Assembly: GCA_964390645.1 (NCBI GenBank)
Contig: CAYMLL010000260.1
Coordinates: forward strand, 1 to 11,112
From: CAYMLL01 sp964390645
Lineage (GTDB): Bacteria > Planctomycetota > UBA8108
Length of the DNA: 11,112 nucleotides
Direction: 5' to 3'
Shown here: piece by piece, positions 1 to 7,615 of the stretch
Layout: every line of letters starts with the position of its first letter
Numbering within the stretch: position 1 is the first letter of the stretch
The notes under the pieces: generated by a model
The model's database searches: none
What the model saw: the letters and a program-made list of their open reading frames with translations, nothing else
What the model was told of the DNA's origin: nothing
Translations under genes and position numbers: made by a program

Positions 1-44
1 GATGCCCCCTTCCGTCCCGCCGGCCTGAGCGTCACGATCTCGGC

Positions 45-50
45 AGGAGG
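45..50 (+). promoter_or_regulatory. Ribosome binding site of tnpA
   Basis: A full AGGAGG Shine-Dalgarno sequence sits 8 bases before the ATG at 59. It fixes the tnpA start. Confidence 0.75.
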
Positions 51-58
51 TAGCAGCC

Positions 59-376
59 ATGCCGAAGAAGACCCGACGTCGCTGGAGTCCAGAGGAGAAG
101 GCGGAGATCACCGAACGTTTTCACGCGAGCGGGCTCTCGCGAGAGGCGTTCGCCCGCCAGGAAGACATCGCAGCCAGCGTCCTGAGCAACTGGATTCGCA
201 AGAGCAGGGGGGCTCTCCTCGAGCCGCAGCCCGGCCTCGTCGCGGTCCAGGTGAAGCGCGAGAAGCACGTCGACGACGGGCTGATCGAGATCATCGTCCG
301 CGATTTCCGCATCCGCGTCCGGAGAGGATTCGATGCTGAGCTCCTGGGGCAAGTCATCGCCGCGCTCGAATGCTGA
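59..376 (+). CDS. tnpA: IS66 accessory protein TnpA (HTH, transposase-8-like)
   Basis: This 105-residue protein is the first IS66 gene. Residues 8-50 form a helix-turn-helix region of the transposase-8/TnpA type: WSPEEKAEITERF, then GLSREAFARQEDIAASVLSNWIRK, in which SVLSNWIRK is the usual recognition helix ending. The C-terminal half ends in RRGFDAELLGQVIAALE, like IS66 TnpA proteins where a conserved segment leads into the TnpB start. TnpA probably binds DNA, and in IS66-type elements it is needed together with TnpB for transposition. The start is supported by AGGAGG 8 bases upstream. The 3' end overlaps tnpB by 7 bases (ATGCTGA), which suggests translational coupling. The length is normal and no damage is seen. 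Confidence 0.88.
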   Translation: MPKKTRRRWSPEEKAEITERFHASGLSREAFARQEDIAASVLSNWIRKSRGALLEPQPGLVAVQVKREKHVDDGLIEIIVRDFRIRVRRGFDAELLGQVIAALEC

Positions 377-714
377 CGCTCACCCCGTCGACGAAGATCT
401 ACCTCGTCACCGGCGTCACGGACATGCGAAAGCACTTCGACAGTCTCGCCGCGATCGTCAGCGGCACGCTGAAGAAGGATCCGCTCTCCGGTCACGTCTT
501 CGTCTTCTGCAACCGTCGCCGCAACCGATTGAAGATCCTCTTCTGGGACAGCTCGGGATACTGGGTGTGTGCGAAACGGCTCGAGCGAGGCACCTTCGTG
601 TGGCCCGACAGCGGCGACGACTCGTATGAGATGTCGAGCGAAGAGCTTGGCGTCTTGCTCGCAGGCGTTGACCTTCGAGGAGCGCGTCGTCGTCGATGGT
701 ATGAGCGCGCATAA
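370..714 (+). CDS. tnpB: IS66 accessory protein TnpB
   Basis: This 114-residue protein belongs to the IS66 Orf2/TnpB family (PF05717). Characteristic stretches are KIYLVTGVTDMRKHFDSLAA near residue 9, GHVFVFCNRRRNRLKILFWD near residue 41 and GYWVCAKRLERGTFVWP near residue 63. The family motif runs TDMRKxxDxLxxxV then FxFxNRRxxxxKxLxWDxxGxxLxxKRLExGxFxWP, and all of it is present, so the gene is complete. The biochemical role is unknown; it is required along with TnpA and TnpC in studied IS66 elements. The ATG overlaps the tnpA stop, so it is probably translated by re-initiation. The C-terminus is very basic (ARRRRWYERA). Confidence 0.92.
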   Translation: MLTLTPSTKIYLVTGVTDMRKHFDSLAAIVSGTLKKDPLSGHVFVFCNRRRNRLKILFWDSSGYWVCAKRLERGTFVWPDSGDDSYEMSSEELGVLLAGVDLRGARRRRWYERA

Positions 715-753
715 GAGCGCCACTTTGTCGCGAGGTACTTGACCGATGATGCG

Positions 754-776
754 ATGACGCTATGATTCCGCGTCAT
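754..776 (+). promoter_or_regulatory. Inverted repeat over the tnpC start codon
   Basis: ATGACGC (754-760) and GCGTCAT (770-776) are perfect complements separated by 9 bases. The right arm covers the first two bases of the tnpC ATG (775). In mRNA this 7-bp stem could hide the start codon. No good Shine-Dalgarno precedes this ATG, and a TGA in frame at 763-765 rules out a longer start. Whether it regulates anything is inference. Confidence 0.35.
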
Positions 777-2328
777 GGATGTGAAGGCGCTCGAGCTTCT
801 CAACAAGTTGAAGCAAGACAACGAGCGTCTCTCGAGCGAGAAGAACGAGCAAGCCGAGAAGATCCGGCTGCTCGAGGAGCAGTTGAACGATCTTCTGCGT
901 CGGCTCGACGGTCGGAAGTCCGAGCGCTTCGAGAATCCTGACCAGACGACTCTTTTCGATCTCCTCGAGTCACAGGACGAGCCGAAGCCCGAGGAGCAGG
1001 CGCAGCCGGAGCTCGAAAGCGTCTCCTACCAGCGTCGCCGGTCCCTGAAGAGAGGGCCGAAACCTCTCCCGGAACATCTCGAGCGCATCGTCGAGCACAT
1101 CGATCCGCCCGCCGACGAGCGCATCTGTGCGTGTTTCGCCGAGGAGATGGCACGAGTCGACGAGATCGTCACCGAAGAGCTCGACATCGTCCCCTCGGTC
1201 TTCCGCGTCAAGCAGTACGTGCAGGGGAAGTACCGCTGCCGTGGCTGCATGAATCGAAACCTCATCAAGGCGTTGCCGCCACGACCGATCGAGAAGGGGC
1301 GTCCGTCGCCGAGCCTTCTGGCGCATATCGTCGTCTCCAAGTACGTCGACCATCTGCCTCTGAACCGCCAGGAGCAGATCTTCAGGCGCGAGGGCGTCTC
1401 CCTGGCGCGCTCGACGATGGACGAGTGGCTCGGCGTGCTGAGTCCCCTTCTCCTCGCGGTCGTCCTGGCGATGAAGCGACGGCTCTTGGGCGGCGACTAT
1501 CTGCAGATCGACGAGACACCCATCGAGGCCCTTGACCGAGAGCTGAAGAGAAAGACGAAGCGCTGCTATCTCTGGTCCTACGGCACGCCGACAGGCGAGG
1601 TCGTCTACGACGTGACGACGAGTCGTGCGGGAAGGCACCCCCGTGATTTCATCGCTGGCTTCCGTGGCTTCGCGCAAACCGATGGCTACGCCGGCTACGG
1701 CGAAGTCTTCGCGCAGCGCGGCGTCGGGCACATCGCCTGCATGGCTCACATCCGCCGGAAGTTTTTCGAGGCGAAGCATGCGCTCCCCGAACGCGTCGAG
1801 GAGATCCTCACGCTGATCCGCTCGCTCTACGACGTCGAGGCCGAGGCACGCGAGAAGAAGCTTTCGTCTTCGGCACGCGTCGAGCTCCGGCACGAGAGCT
1901 CGAGGCCGATTCTCGAGGAGCTCAAGAGCCGGATCGATGACCTCGCTCCGATCCCGACACCGAAGTCGAAGCTCGGCAAGGCGACGCGGTACGCGCTCGG
2001 CCAATGGGGGGCGATGGAGCGATACCTCGATGTCGGCGAGGCCGAGATCGACAACAACGCTTGTGAGCGATCGATCCGCCCCGCGGTGATCGGACGGAAG
2101 AACTTTCTCTTTCTGGGGAGCGCCAAGGCCGGCGGCGAGCGCGCCTCGGTCTTCTACTCGCTCACCCAGAGCGCCAAGCGGCTCGGGCTCAATCCCTTCG
2201 AATACCTCCGCGATGCCATCGAGCGCATCTCGACGACGCCCACCGAGTACATCGATGAGCTGACGCCCGCGAGCTGGAAGAGAGCTCGCGAGAGGGCCGA
2301 GAAGAGTCCGGCCGTGCCTGCCGGATAA
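775..2328 (+). CDS. tnpC: IS66-family DDE transposase TnpC
   Basis: This 517-residue protein catalyses cutting and joining of the IS ends. Residues 5-45 form a leucine-rich coiled coil (LELLNKLKQDNERL and on), then a charged linker. A zinc-binding region follows with C118, C120, C155 and C158 (RCRGCM); the first pair is CxC rather than the usual CxxC, which is slightly odd. The catalytic core holds D246 in YLQIDETPIE, D303 in FAQTDGYAGY and E431 in DNNACERSIRP, the last being the IS66 signature. CMAHIRRKF at 322-330 is also typical. The end (NPFEYLRDAIERI ... LTPASW, 473-501) matches the IS66 C-terminal segment. Family length is about 500-530, so the gene is full length. It starts 60 bases after tnpB. 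Confidence 0.95.
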   Translation: MDVKALELLNKLKQDNERLSSEKNEQAEKIRLLEEQLNDLLRRLDGRKSERFENPDQTTLFDLLESQDEPKPEEQAQPELESVSYQRRRSLKRGPKPLPEHLERIVEHIDPPADERICACFAEEMARVDEIVTEELDIVPSVFRVKQYVQGKYRCRGCMNRNLIKALPPRPIEKGRPSPSLLAHIVVSKYVDHLPLNRQEQIFRREGVSLARSTMDEWLGVLSPLLLAVVLAMKRRLLGGDYLQIDETPIEALDRELKRKTKRCYLWSYGTPTGEVVYDVTTSRAGRHPRDFIAGFRGFAQTDGYAGYGEVFAQRGVGHIACMAHIRRKFFEAKHALPERVEEILTLIRSLYDVEAEAREKKLSSSARVELRHESSRPILEELKSRIDDLAPIPTPKSKLGKATRYALGQWGAMERYLDVGEAEIDNNACERSIRPAVIGRKNFLFLGSAKAGGERASVFYSLTQSAKRLGLNPFEYLRDAIERISTTPTEYIDELTPASWKRARERAEKSPAVPAG

Positions 2329-2358
2329 CGGAGCCGGGTAGGCTCAGCTCTTCATAAG

Positions 2359-2377
2359 GGATCATCACGGATGATCC
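2359..2377 (+). terminator. Short hairpin downstream of tnpC
   Basis: GGATCATC, a 3-base loop ACG, and GATGATCC form a perfect 8-bp stem 30 bases after the tnpC stop. No T-run follows (the next bases are gggcggttgg), so it is not a classical intrinsic terminator. It could limit transcription out of the IS or be part of its right-end structure. Weak call. Confidence 0.3.
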
Positions 2378-2408
2378 GGGCGGTTGGTAATCCGCGCGCC
2401 GGATAACC

Positions 2409-2912
2409 GTGCTCGTCGACCGCGAACATCATCTTTCGCGGTCGGTCAACTGCGTCCTGCTGTCCGGGTCGGACGGTTACGTCAAGGATAGCGTTCGGCT
2501 CCTTGATCTACCGCAGATTCATGACCCCCGCGGCGACCTGACCTTTGTAGAAGGTGTCAACCACGTGCCCTTCAAGATCGCACGGATCTACTACCTCTAC
2601 AACGTCCCGGTAGACTCGGAACGCGGTGGTCATGCCCACAGGGAACTGAAGGAGGTGATTTTCGCGCTGTCGGGCAGTTTTCGGGTGAAGATCGACGACG
2701 GTGAAACCCAGTCCGAGTACTGGCTGCGCGACCCTCGAAAGGGCCTATATATAGGCCGCATGATCTGGCGCGAACTGAATGCCTTCAGCCAAGGCGCGGT
2801 CTGCATGGCGCTGACGTCCCACCGCTACGATGAGGCGGATTATTATCGCGATTATGACGATTTCCTCGCTGCGGTGCCGGGGGCGGGTCGCAACTCATCG
2901 GCAGCAGATTGA
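2409..2912 (+). CDS. FdtA/QdtA-type dTDP-sugar 3,4-ketoisomerase, 5' end replaced by the IS66 end
   Basis: This cupin enzyme family turns dTDP-4-keto-6-deoxyglucose into the 3-keto isomer for amino-sugar building blocks of surface polysaccharides such as dTDP-Fuc3NAc or Qui3NAc. The family pattern is clear: DLPQIHDPRGDLTFVEG (33-49), IARIYYLYNVP (58-67), the catalytic HxH in RGGHAHRELKEV (H75, H77), LSGSFRVKIDDG (87-98), KGLYIGRMIWREL (111-123) and the closing YDEADYYRDYDDFL. Similarity begins only at about residue 25. The first 24 residues, from the GTG at 2409, are encoded by bases assigned to the IS66 right end, and no natural ATG is present. From 2481 on, 143 residues remain, close to the normal family length of about 135-140, so the fold is probably whole and only the native start is lost. 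Expression would need a start inside the IS. No other sugar-nucleotide gene is in view. Confidence 0.85.
   Translation: MLVDREHHLSRSVNCVLLSGSDGYVKDSVRLLDLPQIHDPRGDLTFVEGVNHVPFKIARIYYLYNVPVDSERGGHAHRELKEVIFALSGSFRVKIDDGETQSEYWLRDPRKGLYIGRMIWRELNAFSQGAVCMALTSHRYDEADYYRDYDDFLAAVPGAGRNSSAAD
2742..2757. repeat. Perfect 16-bp palindrome in the ketoisomerase gene
   Basis: GGCCTATATATAGGCC reads the same on both strands. It lies in the coding sequence for GLYIG and uses codons that are rare for such GC-rich DNA (CTA, TAT, ATA). It may be chance. Confidence 0.5.
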
Positions 2913-3210
2913 GAGGTCGAAACTACGCGGTGCAGACAACGGAGGTCGGACTCGCCATCAACCTACTCAACCGAGTGCTCGATCCAGGAACCCCCGCTCA
3001 GAACCCATCCACAGCTGACCGAGCATCGGGTAGGGGGCGTTACGTCCCGAGGAATCATGCAACAACGCCGGACTCAGTCGCCAGATGAGTTCTTGGATAG
3101 CACGAGCAGCGCGAGTCGAAGTCCGGAGTTCGCCATGACCTGGCTCTCCTTCGCAATCAGGGGACGGCGACGAACGTGCCGCGATGGGCTCGTCTCGGAG
3201 ACAGGGCCCC
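2913..3210. other. Convergent intergenic region without a convincing gene
   Basis: This stretch lies between the ends of the ketoisomerase gene (+) and the CotH gene (-). A possible 52-codon frame starts at GTG 2930 and stops at 3088. Its beginning (TTEVGLAINLLNRVLDPG) looks somewhat protein-like, but it has no ribosome site, no family match I recognise and a low-complexity end, so I do not call it. An interrupted hairpin at 3186-3209 (gggc, gtctc / gagac, gccc) lies just after the CotH stop on the - strand; it has no T-run, so it is only a weak terminator candidate. Confidence 0.5.
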
Positions 3211-6200
3211 TTATCCGGCCGCCAGGCCGTTCTCGCAATCGAGCGGACCGTTGTCCGTCGGATCTGGTCCGGGCTCGGGCCACGGAGCGTTCGGCGCGTC
3301 GCTGCCGAGGAACAGGAACCTCAGCGCGTAGATCGCGTCGCTGATGTCTAGCTCCTCGTTGTCGTCGAGATCGGCGGCGTCTTCGCAGGCGAGGAACCCG
3401 CCGGAGAACAGGTGGCCGAGGATCTGAATCGGATCGCCGATGCCGATCTGGCGGTCGAGGTCTACATCGCCGCGGATAAACCGCGGGCCCCCGGCCCGCG
3501 TGATCTCGATCGCCGCGATCGCGAGGATTTCTCCGTCACGACCGAAGGCGATGAACTCGAGCGCGTTGACGCCGGCCGACAGCGCCATCTCCGTGCGCCA
3601 CCGTGTCACCGCCGGAAAGGAGAACCTGGCCTGTTCCCGCTCGGCGACGACGATGGCCCGCACGTCGACGTTCGCCGTTCCCTCGACGGTGACGCTCGTC
3701 TCCTCCGTGACGAAGTCGGCACCGTCGTTGGTCGTAATCGCGAAGGCCACGTCCGCGGGGAGCCTCGACAGCGCCCAGCTTCCCCGCTGACGGATGTAGC
3801 CGAGAATCGGGGTGAAGTCTTGCCTCGTCTGCGCGCCGAGATGCTCGATCCACCGTTCCATGTAGTCGGCGTTGAAGGTGCTCGAGACGATGTCCTCGAT
3901 GTGGTTGTAGAAGCGGCGCTGGTTGACGGGCCGACGCATCAGCGACCCGAGGTTACGATTTCCGACGAGCTGGGCGGTGGGACTCGCGTAGAAGCAATGG
4001 TCCGCGTCGAGCGGAAAGACCTCGATGCGGCGATCGAAGGGCCGCTCGTAATAAAGGACGTTGTGCTCGAGCCCGAAGGTGTAGATGTCGACGACCCCGG
4101 CGAGCGAGATCATCGCGAACGTGCGCATCCACTGGTCGACGTCGATCGCCTCCTCGGCAGCGTCCTCGAGAGCCTGGCCGCGCTCGTCGAAGGCCATGTT
4201 GCAGTCGATGATCGGCGTGTAGTCGTCGCGATCGCGCTGGTTCTTGATCAGCTGCGTCCACCGGTACGCCTCCTTGTCGTCTCCGAGGTCTTCGAGGTCG
4301 ACGCCGATCACTTGCCCCGGCACGGGACGCTTGACCGCTTCAGGGTCACCCGTCGTCGTCGTCGTCGAGTAGTAGATCAGCTCGTACTTCCAGACGGTTC
4401 CCTCGTCACCGTCTTCGTAACGCGTTGCGAGGAAGTCGTCGGTGAATCGTGTCGTGGACAAGAGCGCCGTTCCCGAGACTTCGCCCCACGGTCCGTCGAA
4501 GTCGGCGACGTCCTCGTACATGCTCGGGATGCCGCCGGCGTGGTTGGCCATGTGCTTGAACAGAACCTCGTCGAGGCGGATCGTTCGGCCGAACTTCGGT
4601 GGTCCGACCGGTCGATCGATGTGAAAGCTCTGATGCACTCCGCGGAAGAGATGGTCGCTTCCGAGCCGCACGTTGAAACCTCGACGCACGTCGCTCTGGC
4701 GACCGTAAAGACTTCCCTTCAGCCGTACACCGACGTCGTAGAAAACCTCGTCGTCGTCGTAAACCACGGTGCAGCCGACCGGCTCGTTCGTCATCGTGTT
4801 GAGGCCCGAGCGCAGGAACGTGCTGTCCGCACGCGTCATGATCACCCGAACCCGGTGCGACCTTCCCAGCGGAGCCGCCGCCGGCCGGACCCTCCAGAGC
4901 GCCCGGGAGACCCGGCCGGCGCTCGGAAAGACCGCAACGGCCCCGGGAGCGTCCTCCGCCTCGATCCAGAACTGAACGACGCGGCCGTTCGACTGGGCCC
5001 CGACGTCGGCTGCCCAGAGGCTCTCGTCACCGCCGACACGCGTCATCGCGGTGGACCTCGGCGCCCCGTCGTCGACGGAGGTCCACAGCGTGCAGCGCGA
5101 CACCCCGTCGGGATCTTCCGCCCTGACACGAACGTTCACCGACTCGCCGGAGGCGGGAACCACCGGCGAATGCGACAGGTCGTCAAAGGTCGGGCCGATG
5201 TTCGACTCGAACACCGAGTTCGGAGCGCCGGGCGTTCCCGTCGTCTCCGACACGGGAAGGAGCGTCGTGCGAGGAATGCGGTTGAAGTAGAGACGAGTGT
5301 GGAGCTGGTTCGAGCCGCCGAGCCACCGGGCTCGGAAGCGGATCTCGTACTCGCGCAGAGTCGCGACGCGCGCACCGTCGGCGAGCGTGGTCTCGACGTG
5401 GTTGGACATGTGCTCGGTCGCGCCCGTCGCGACGAGGTGGAGCACGTGGTTTCGAGGGTCGTCAGGGTCGACGATGACCCGGCTTCGTCCGTGATTCCCG
5501 AGGAACCGCCAGCTGTCGGCGCCCGGCTCAAAGTCCCCGTTCTGAAGCAACTCGCGAGCAGCGCCTGCGGGGAGCTCGAGAACGCTCAAGTCGTCGATCA
5601 GGCACTCGCCCTCGTCGAGAAGACCCAGCACAAGCTCGTTCCACTGGGTCGGACCAAAGTCCCGCTGCGTGACAGCGCGATACGAGAAGGTCTGCCACTC
5701 GGTCCTGTCGGTCTCGTCGCTGGCGGCCCAGGCTTCCGCCTTGGAGTTGTCCGCTTCGGGGTCGCGGAGCTCGAGACTCGACCCCGCCCCATCGGCGTAC
5801 TCGGGCCAGCGCCCCCCGTCGAAGTACCGCACCTCGTCGACCGGGTTGCCGCGATCATCGAGGAGACGGATGAGCTCGCCGCGACGCGACAGGACGCGCT
5901 CGAAGTCCCCCAGGATCCGCACGTCCGGATAGCGAAGCTCGAGCCCCACCCGGTCCTTCGCGACCACCAGGTATTCATCGGGCTCGAGCAAGGTGCCTTC
6001 GGGGATCGTGTAGCCGATTCCGGCGGAGACCCGCCAGTTGCCGAGGTCGACGACCGTGTCGCTTCGATTGTAGAGCTCGACCCAGGCCTCGTCGGAATCG
6101 GCGAACGGGCGCGCCGGCAGGATCTCGCGAGCCGCCAGCACCTCGAGCCCGAAGACGACATCATTGGACGAGACGCGGCTCTGGTGGACCTCCACGGCGA

Positions 6201-7615
6201 CGATGTTTCGACCTTCGCGGAGCGCGTCGCGGGGGACGACGAAGGGTCCCGCGAAGTTCGCGTTCGCGACGCTGCCGCGCGAGAGCGTGTCCGAGTCGAC
6301 CTCGCCCTCGGGCATGTTGAGACGAAGGAGCTCGACACCGTTGAGGTAGACGATTCCGCCGTCGTCGAAGATCGGACGCAGCGCCAGTGCGAAGTCGTCG
6401 GAACCGTCGAGCTCGAACTCGGCGCGGAAGTAGTACGCGGCGATGCCGAGCGGCAAGAGCGTCCGCGTGGGCGCCGGCAGCTCGGAGGTCTCGTTGTACA
6501 GGAGCGCCCGGCCGCTCTCCCACAAGCTGTCGTCGAAGCCTGCCTCTCGCCACGCCGAGCCGTCCCGGCCTTCGCCGCTCGCGTCGTAGCGCCACTCGGT
6601 GTCGAGCTCGAGAAGCGGCGTGTACTCGTGCTGCGCCGGTCCCGCCGGCGTCGACTTCGGGTGGTAGAGGATCTCGTTGATCACGATCTCGTCGTGAAAC
6701 GAAAACTCGTTCGCCGTCCCCGGAGTCGGCGAGTCCGGCACGAGCCAGCGGTGCGCGTCGCCCGGTCGCTGGAGGGGCCGAGCGTGGATACCCTCCCGGA
6801 GGCGTACTCCCCCGGCGACCCGGTCCCTCCCTGGCGAGTAAGCGAAGAGGACGTCGCCGGCAACGAGATCGAAGCCGAGGGCCGCCTCGCCGATCACGTA
6901 GCGCCCGCCGGCCGAAAGCGACAGAACGGACAGCTCGTGCTCGGCTCCGGTCGTGTTGCGACTGGCGATGACGAATCCGGTCAGCTCCGCCCGACTTTCC
7001 GTCGGATTCACGATCTCGATCCACGACGCGCTGTCGTCGCTCAGCGACGTCTCGGAGAATGCGAGGGCCGCAGCCGACGGCGGCGACGAGAAGTTCCGCG
7101 CGCCGGGCGTCCCGCCGACTCGCGCGCTCGGCGCCCAATTGGCGGCCTTTGCGCTGGCCCACGCCTCGCCCACCTTCGCGAGAGAGACGCCGGAACCGTC
7201 GGGCTCGACCGGCCAGTTGCCCCCGTCGTTCCAGTTGACGCGGTCGACGCGTCCACCGGTGTTGTAGAGGAGCACCACCGACACCCCGCAGATTAGCAGG
7301 CGAACCACGAAAATGCCGCGCGCTCGAAGCGATGACCATGTACCCACCGGCGGGAACGACGGTCCCTTCCTCGAACTCGAAGAACACACCGTCTCCGAGA
7401 ACCCAGCCGGACACGTCGACGTCGACGGCCATCTGGTTGCAGAGCTCGAGCCACTCGAGCTCCTCTTCCCGCCCCGGAGGGTGGTACATCACCTCGTTGA
7501 AGACTACCGAGCTGTCGGCCGACAGCCGGTCGGCCGACAAGCAGCCGCCCGACAGCACGATCTGGAACGCCAAGACGAGCCGCAAGCGACTCGCCCGGAT
7601 TCGGCGTCGCGTCAC
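3211..7615 (-). CDS. Secreted CotH kinase-like protein with lamin-tail domains and dockerin-like repeats (frameshifted near 7280)
   Basis: The composite product is about 1467 residues. Frame A runs from GTG 7615 to about 7280 and frame B from about 7278 to the stop at 3211. The start has GGAG 8 bases upstream (7624-7627) and overlaps the preceding stop as GTGA. Residues 1-34 are a signal peptide (basic RRRIRASR, then LVLAFQIVLSGG). Lamin-tail domains follow at about 36-175, 190-300 and 497-600. A galactose-binding-like sandwich (about 337-494) ends in IVAVEVHQSRVSSNDVVFGL. A second binding-like domain (669-779) and an Ig-like domain (806-910) precede the CotH domain (920-1290). CotH residues visible are VRLKGS, D1176 with HNVLYY, and PLDADHCF (D1203, D1205), corresponding to the family's ipWDxDxxF. 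An Ig-like domain and two dockerin-like calcium loops (1379-1437) close the chain. Bacillus CotH is a spore-coat protein kinase; an extracellular kinase role here is inference. Confidence 0.82.
7270..7290 (-). other. Frameshift / probable deletion point inside the first lamin-tail domain
   Basis: Frame A reads GGYMVIASSARHFRGSPANLRGV up to 7280, and the domain then continues only in frame B as VVLLYNTGGRVDRVNWNDGG from 7278. Lamin-tail domain 3 of the same protein (EYLVVAKDRVGLELRYPDVRILG, then DFERVLSRRGE, then LIRLLDDRGN) aligns on both sides but has 11 extra residues in the middle. The simplest reading is a loss of about 32 nt (11 codons less one base), not a single inserted base. It could be a true mutation, making the gene a pseudogene, or an assembly error. 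Confidence 0.75.
7612..7615 (-). promoter_or_regulatory. GTGA start-stop overlap (translational coupling)
   Basis: The GTG start of the CotH gene (7615-7613) and the TGA stop of the modular protein gene (7614-7612) share four bases. GGAG at 7624-7627 is 8 bases before the GTG. This is the usual arrangement for translation by re-initiation and puts both genes in one operon. Confidence 0.8.

Larger units (their letters stand above)
1..2480 (+). mobile_element. IS66-family insertion sequence, left end outside the window
   Basis: Three genes in the order typical of IS66 elements lie head to tail: tnpA, tnpB and the DDE transposase tnpC. No GTAA-type terminus is visible in the 58 bases before tnpA, so the left end must lie upstream of the window. 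The right end is inferred at 2480: the bases before it read cggacggttac, which inverted gives GTAACCGTCCG, matching the GTAA start known for IS66 ends. This point lies 152 bases after tnpC and exactly where similarity of the next gene product to its family begins. IS66 elements usually duplicate 8 bp of target, so the expected flank would be GTCAAGGA (2481-2488). The genes look intact, so the element may be active. The IS66 assignment is firm; the right boundary is inference. Confidence 0.85.

Noticed and set aside
2320..2408. The string gccggataac occurs twice (2320 and 2398), and a similar string lies near 10768
   Set aside because: Too short to be a repeat element; the first copy is the tnpC stop region and no further similarity flanks the copies.
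2930..3088. A 52-codon frame starting TTEVGLAINLLNRVLD after an initial GTG
   Set aside because: No ribosome site, no known family, and the second half looks random; kept only as a note in the intergenic entry.
4351..4367. A run of five GTC triplets
   Set aside because: It only encodes a short Thr run in the CotH protein on the other strand; no sign of a functional repeat array.
6161..7280. Continuation of frame A of the CotH gene beyond 7280
   Set aside because: The frame stays open but becomes arginine-rich noise, while frame B carries the rest of the lamin-tail domain.
3412..7296. A 1294-codon open frame on the + strand across the CotH gene
   Set aside because: It is a shadow of a GC-rich gene: the opposite strand shows clear signal peptide, lamin-tail and CotH features, while this frame is rich in R, V, D and E with no recognisable domain.
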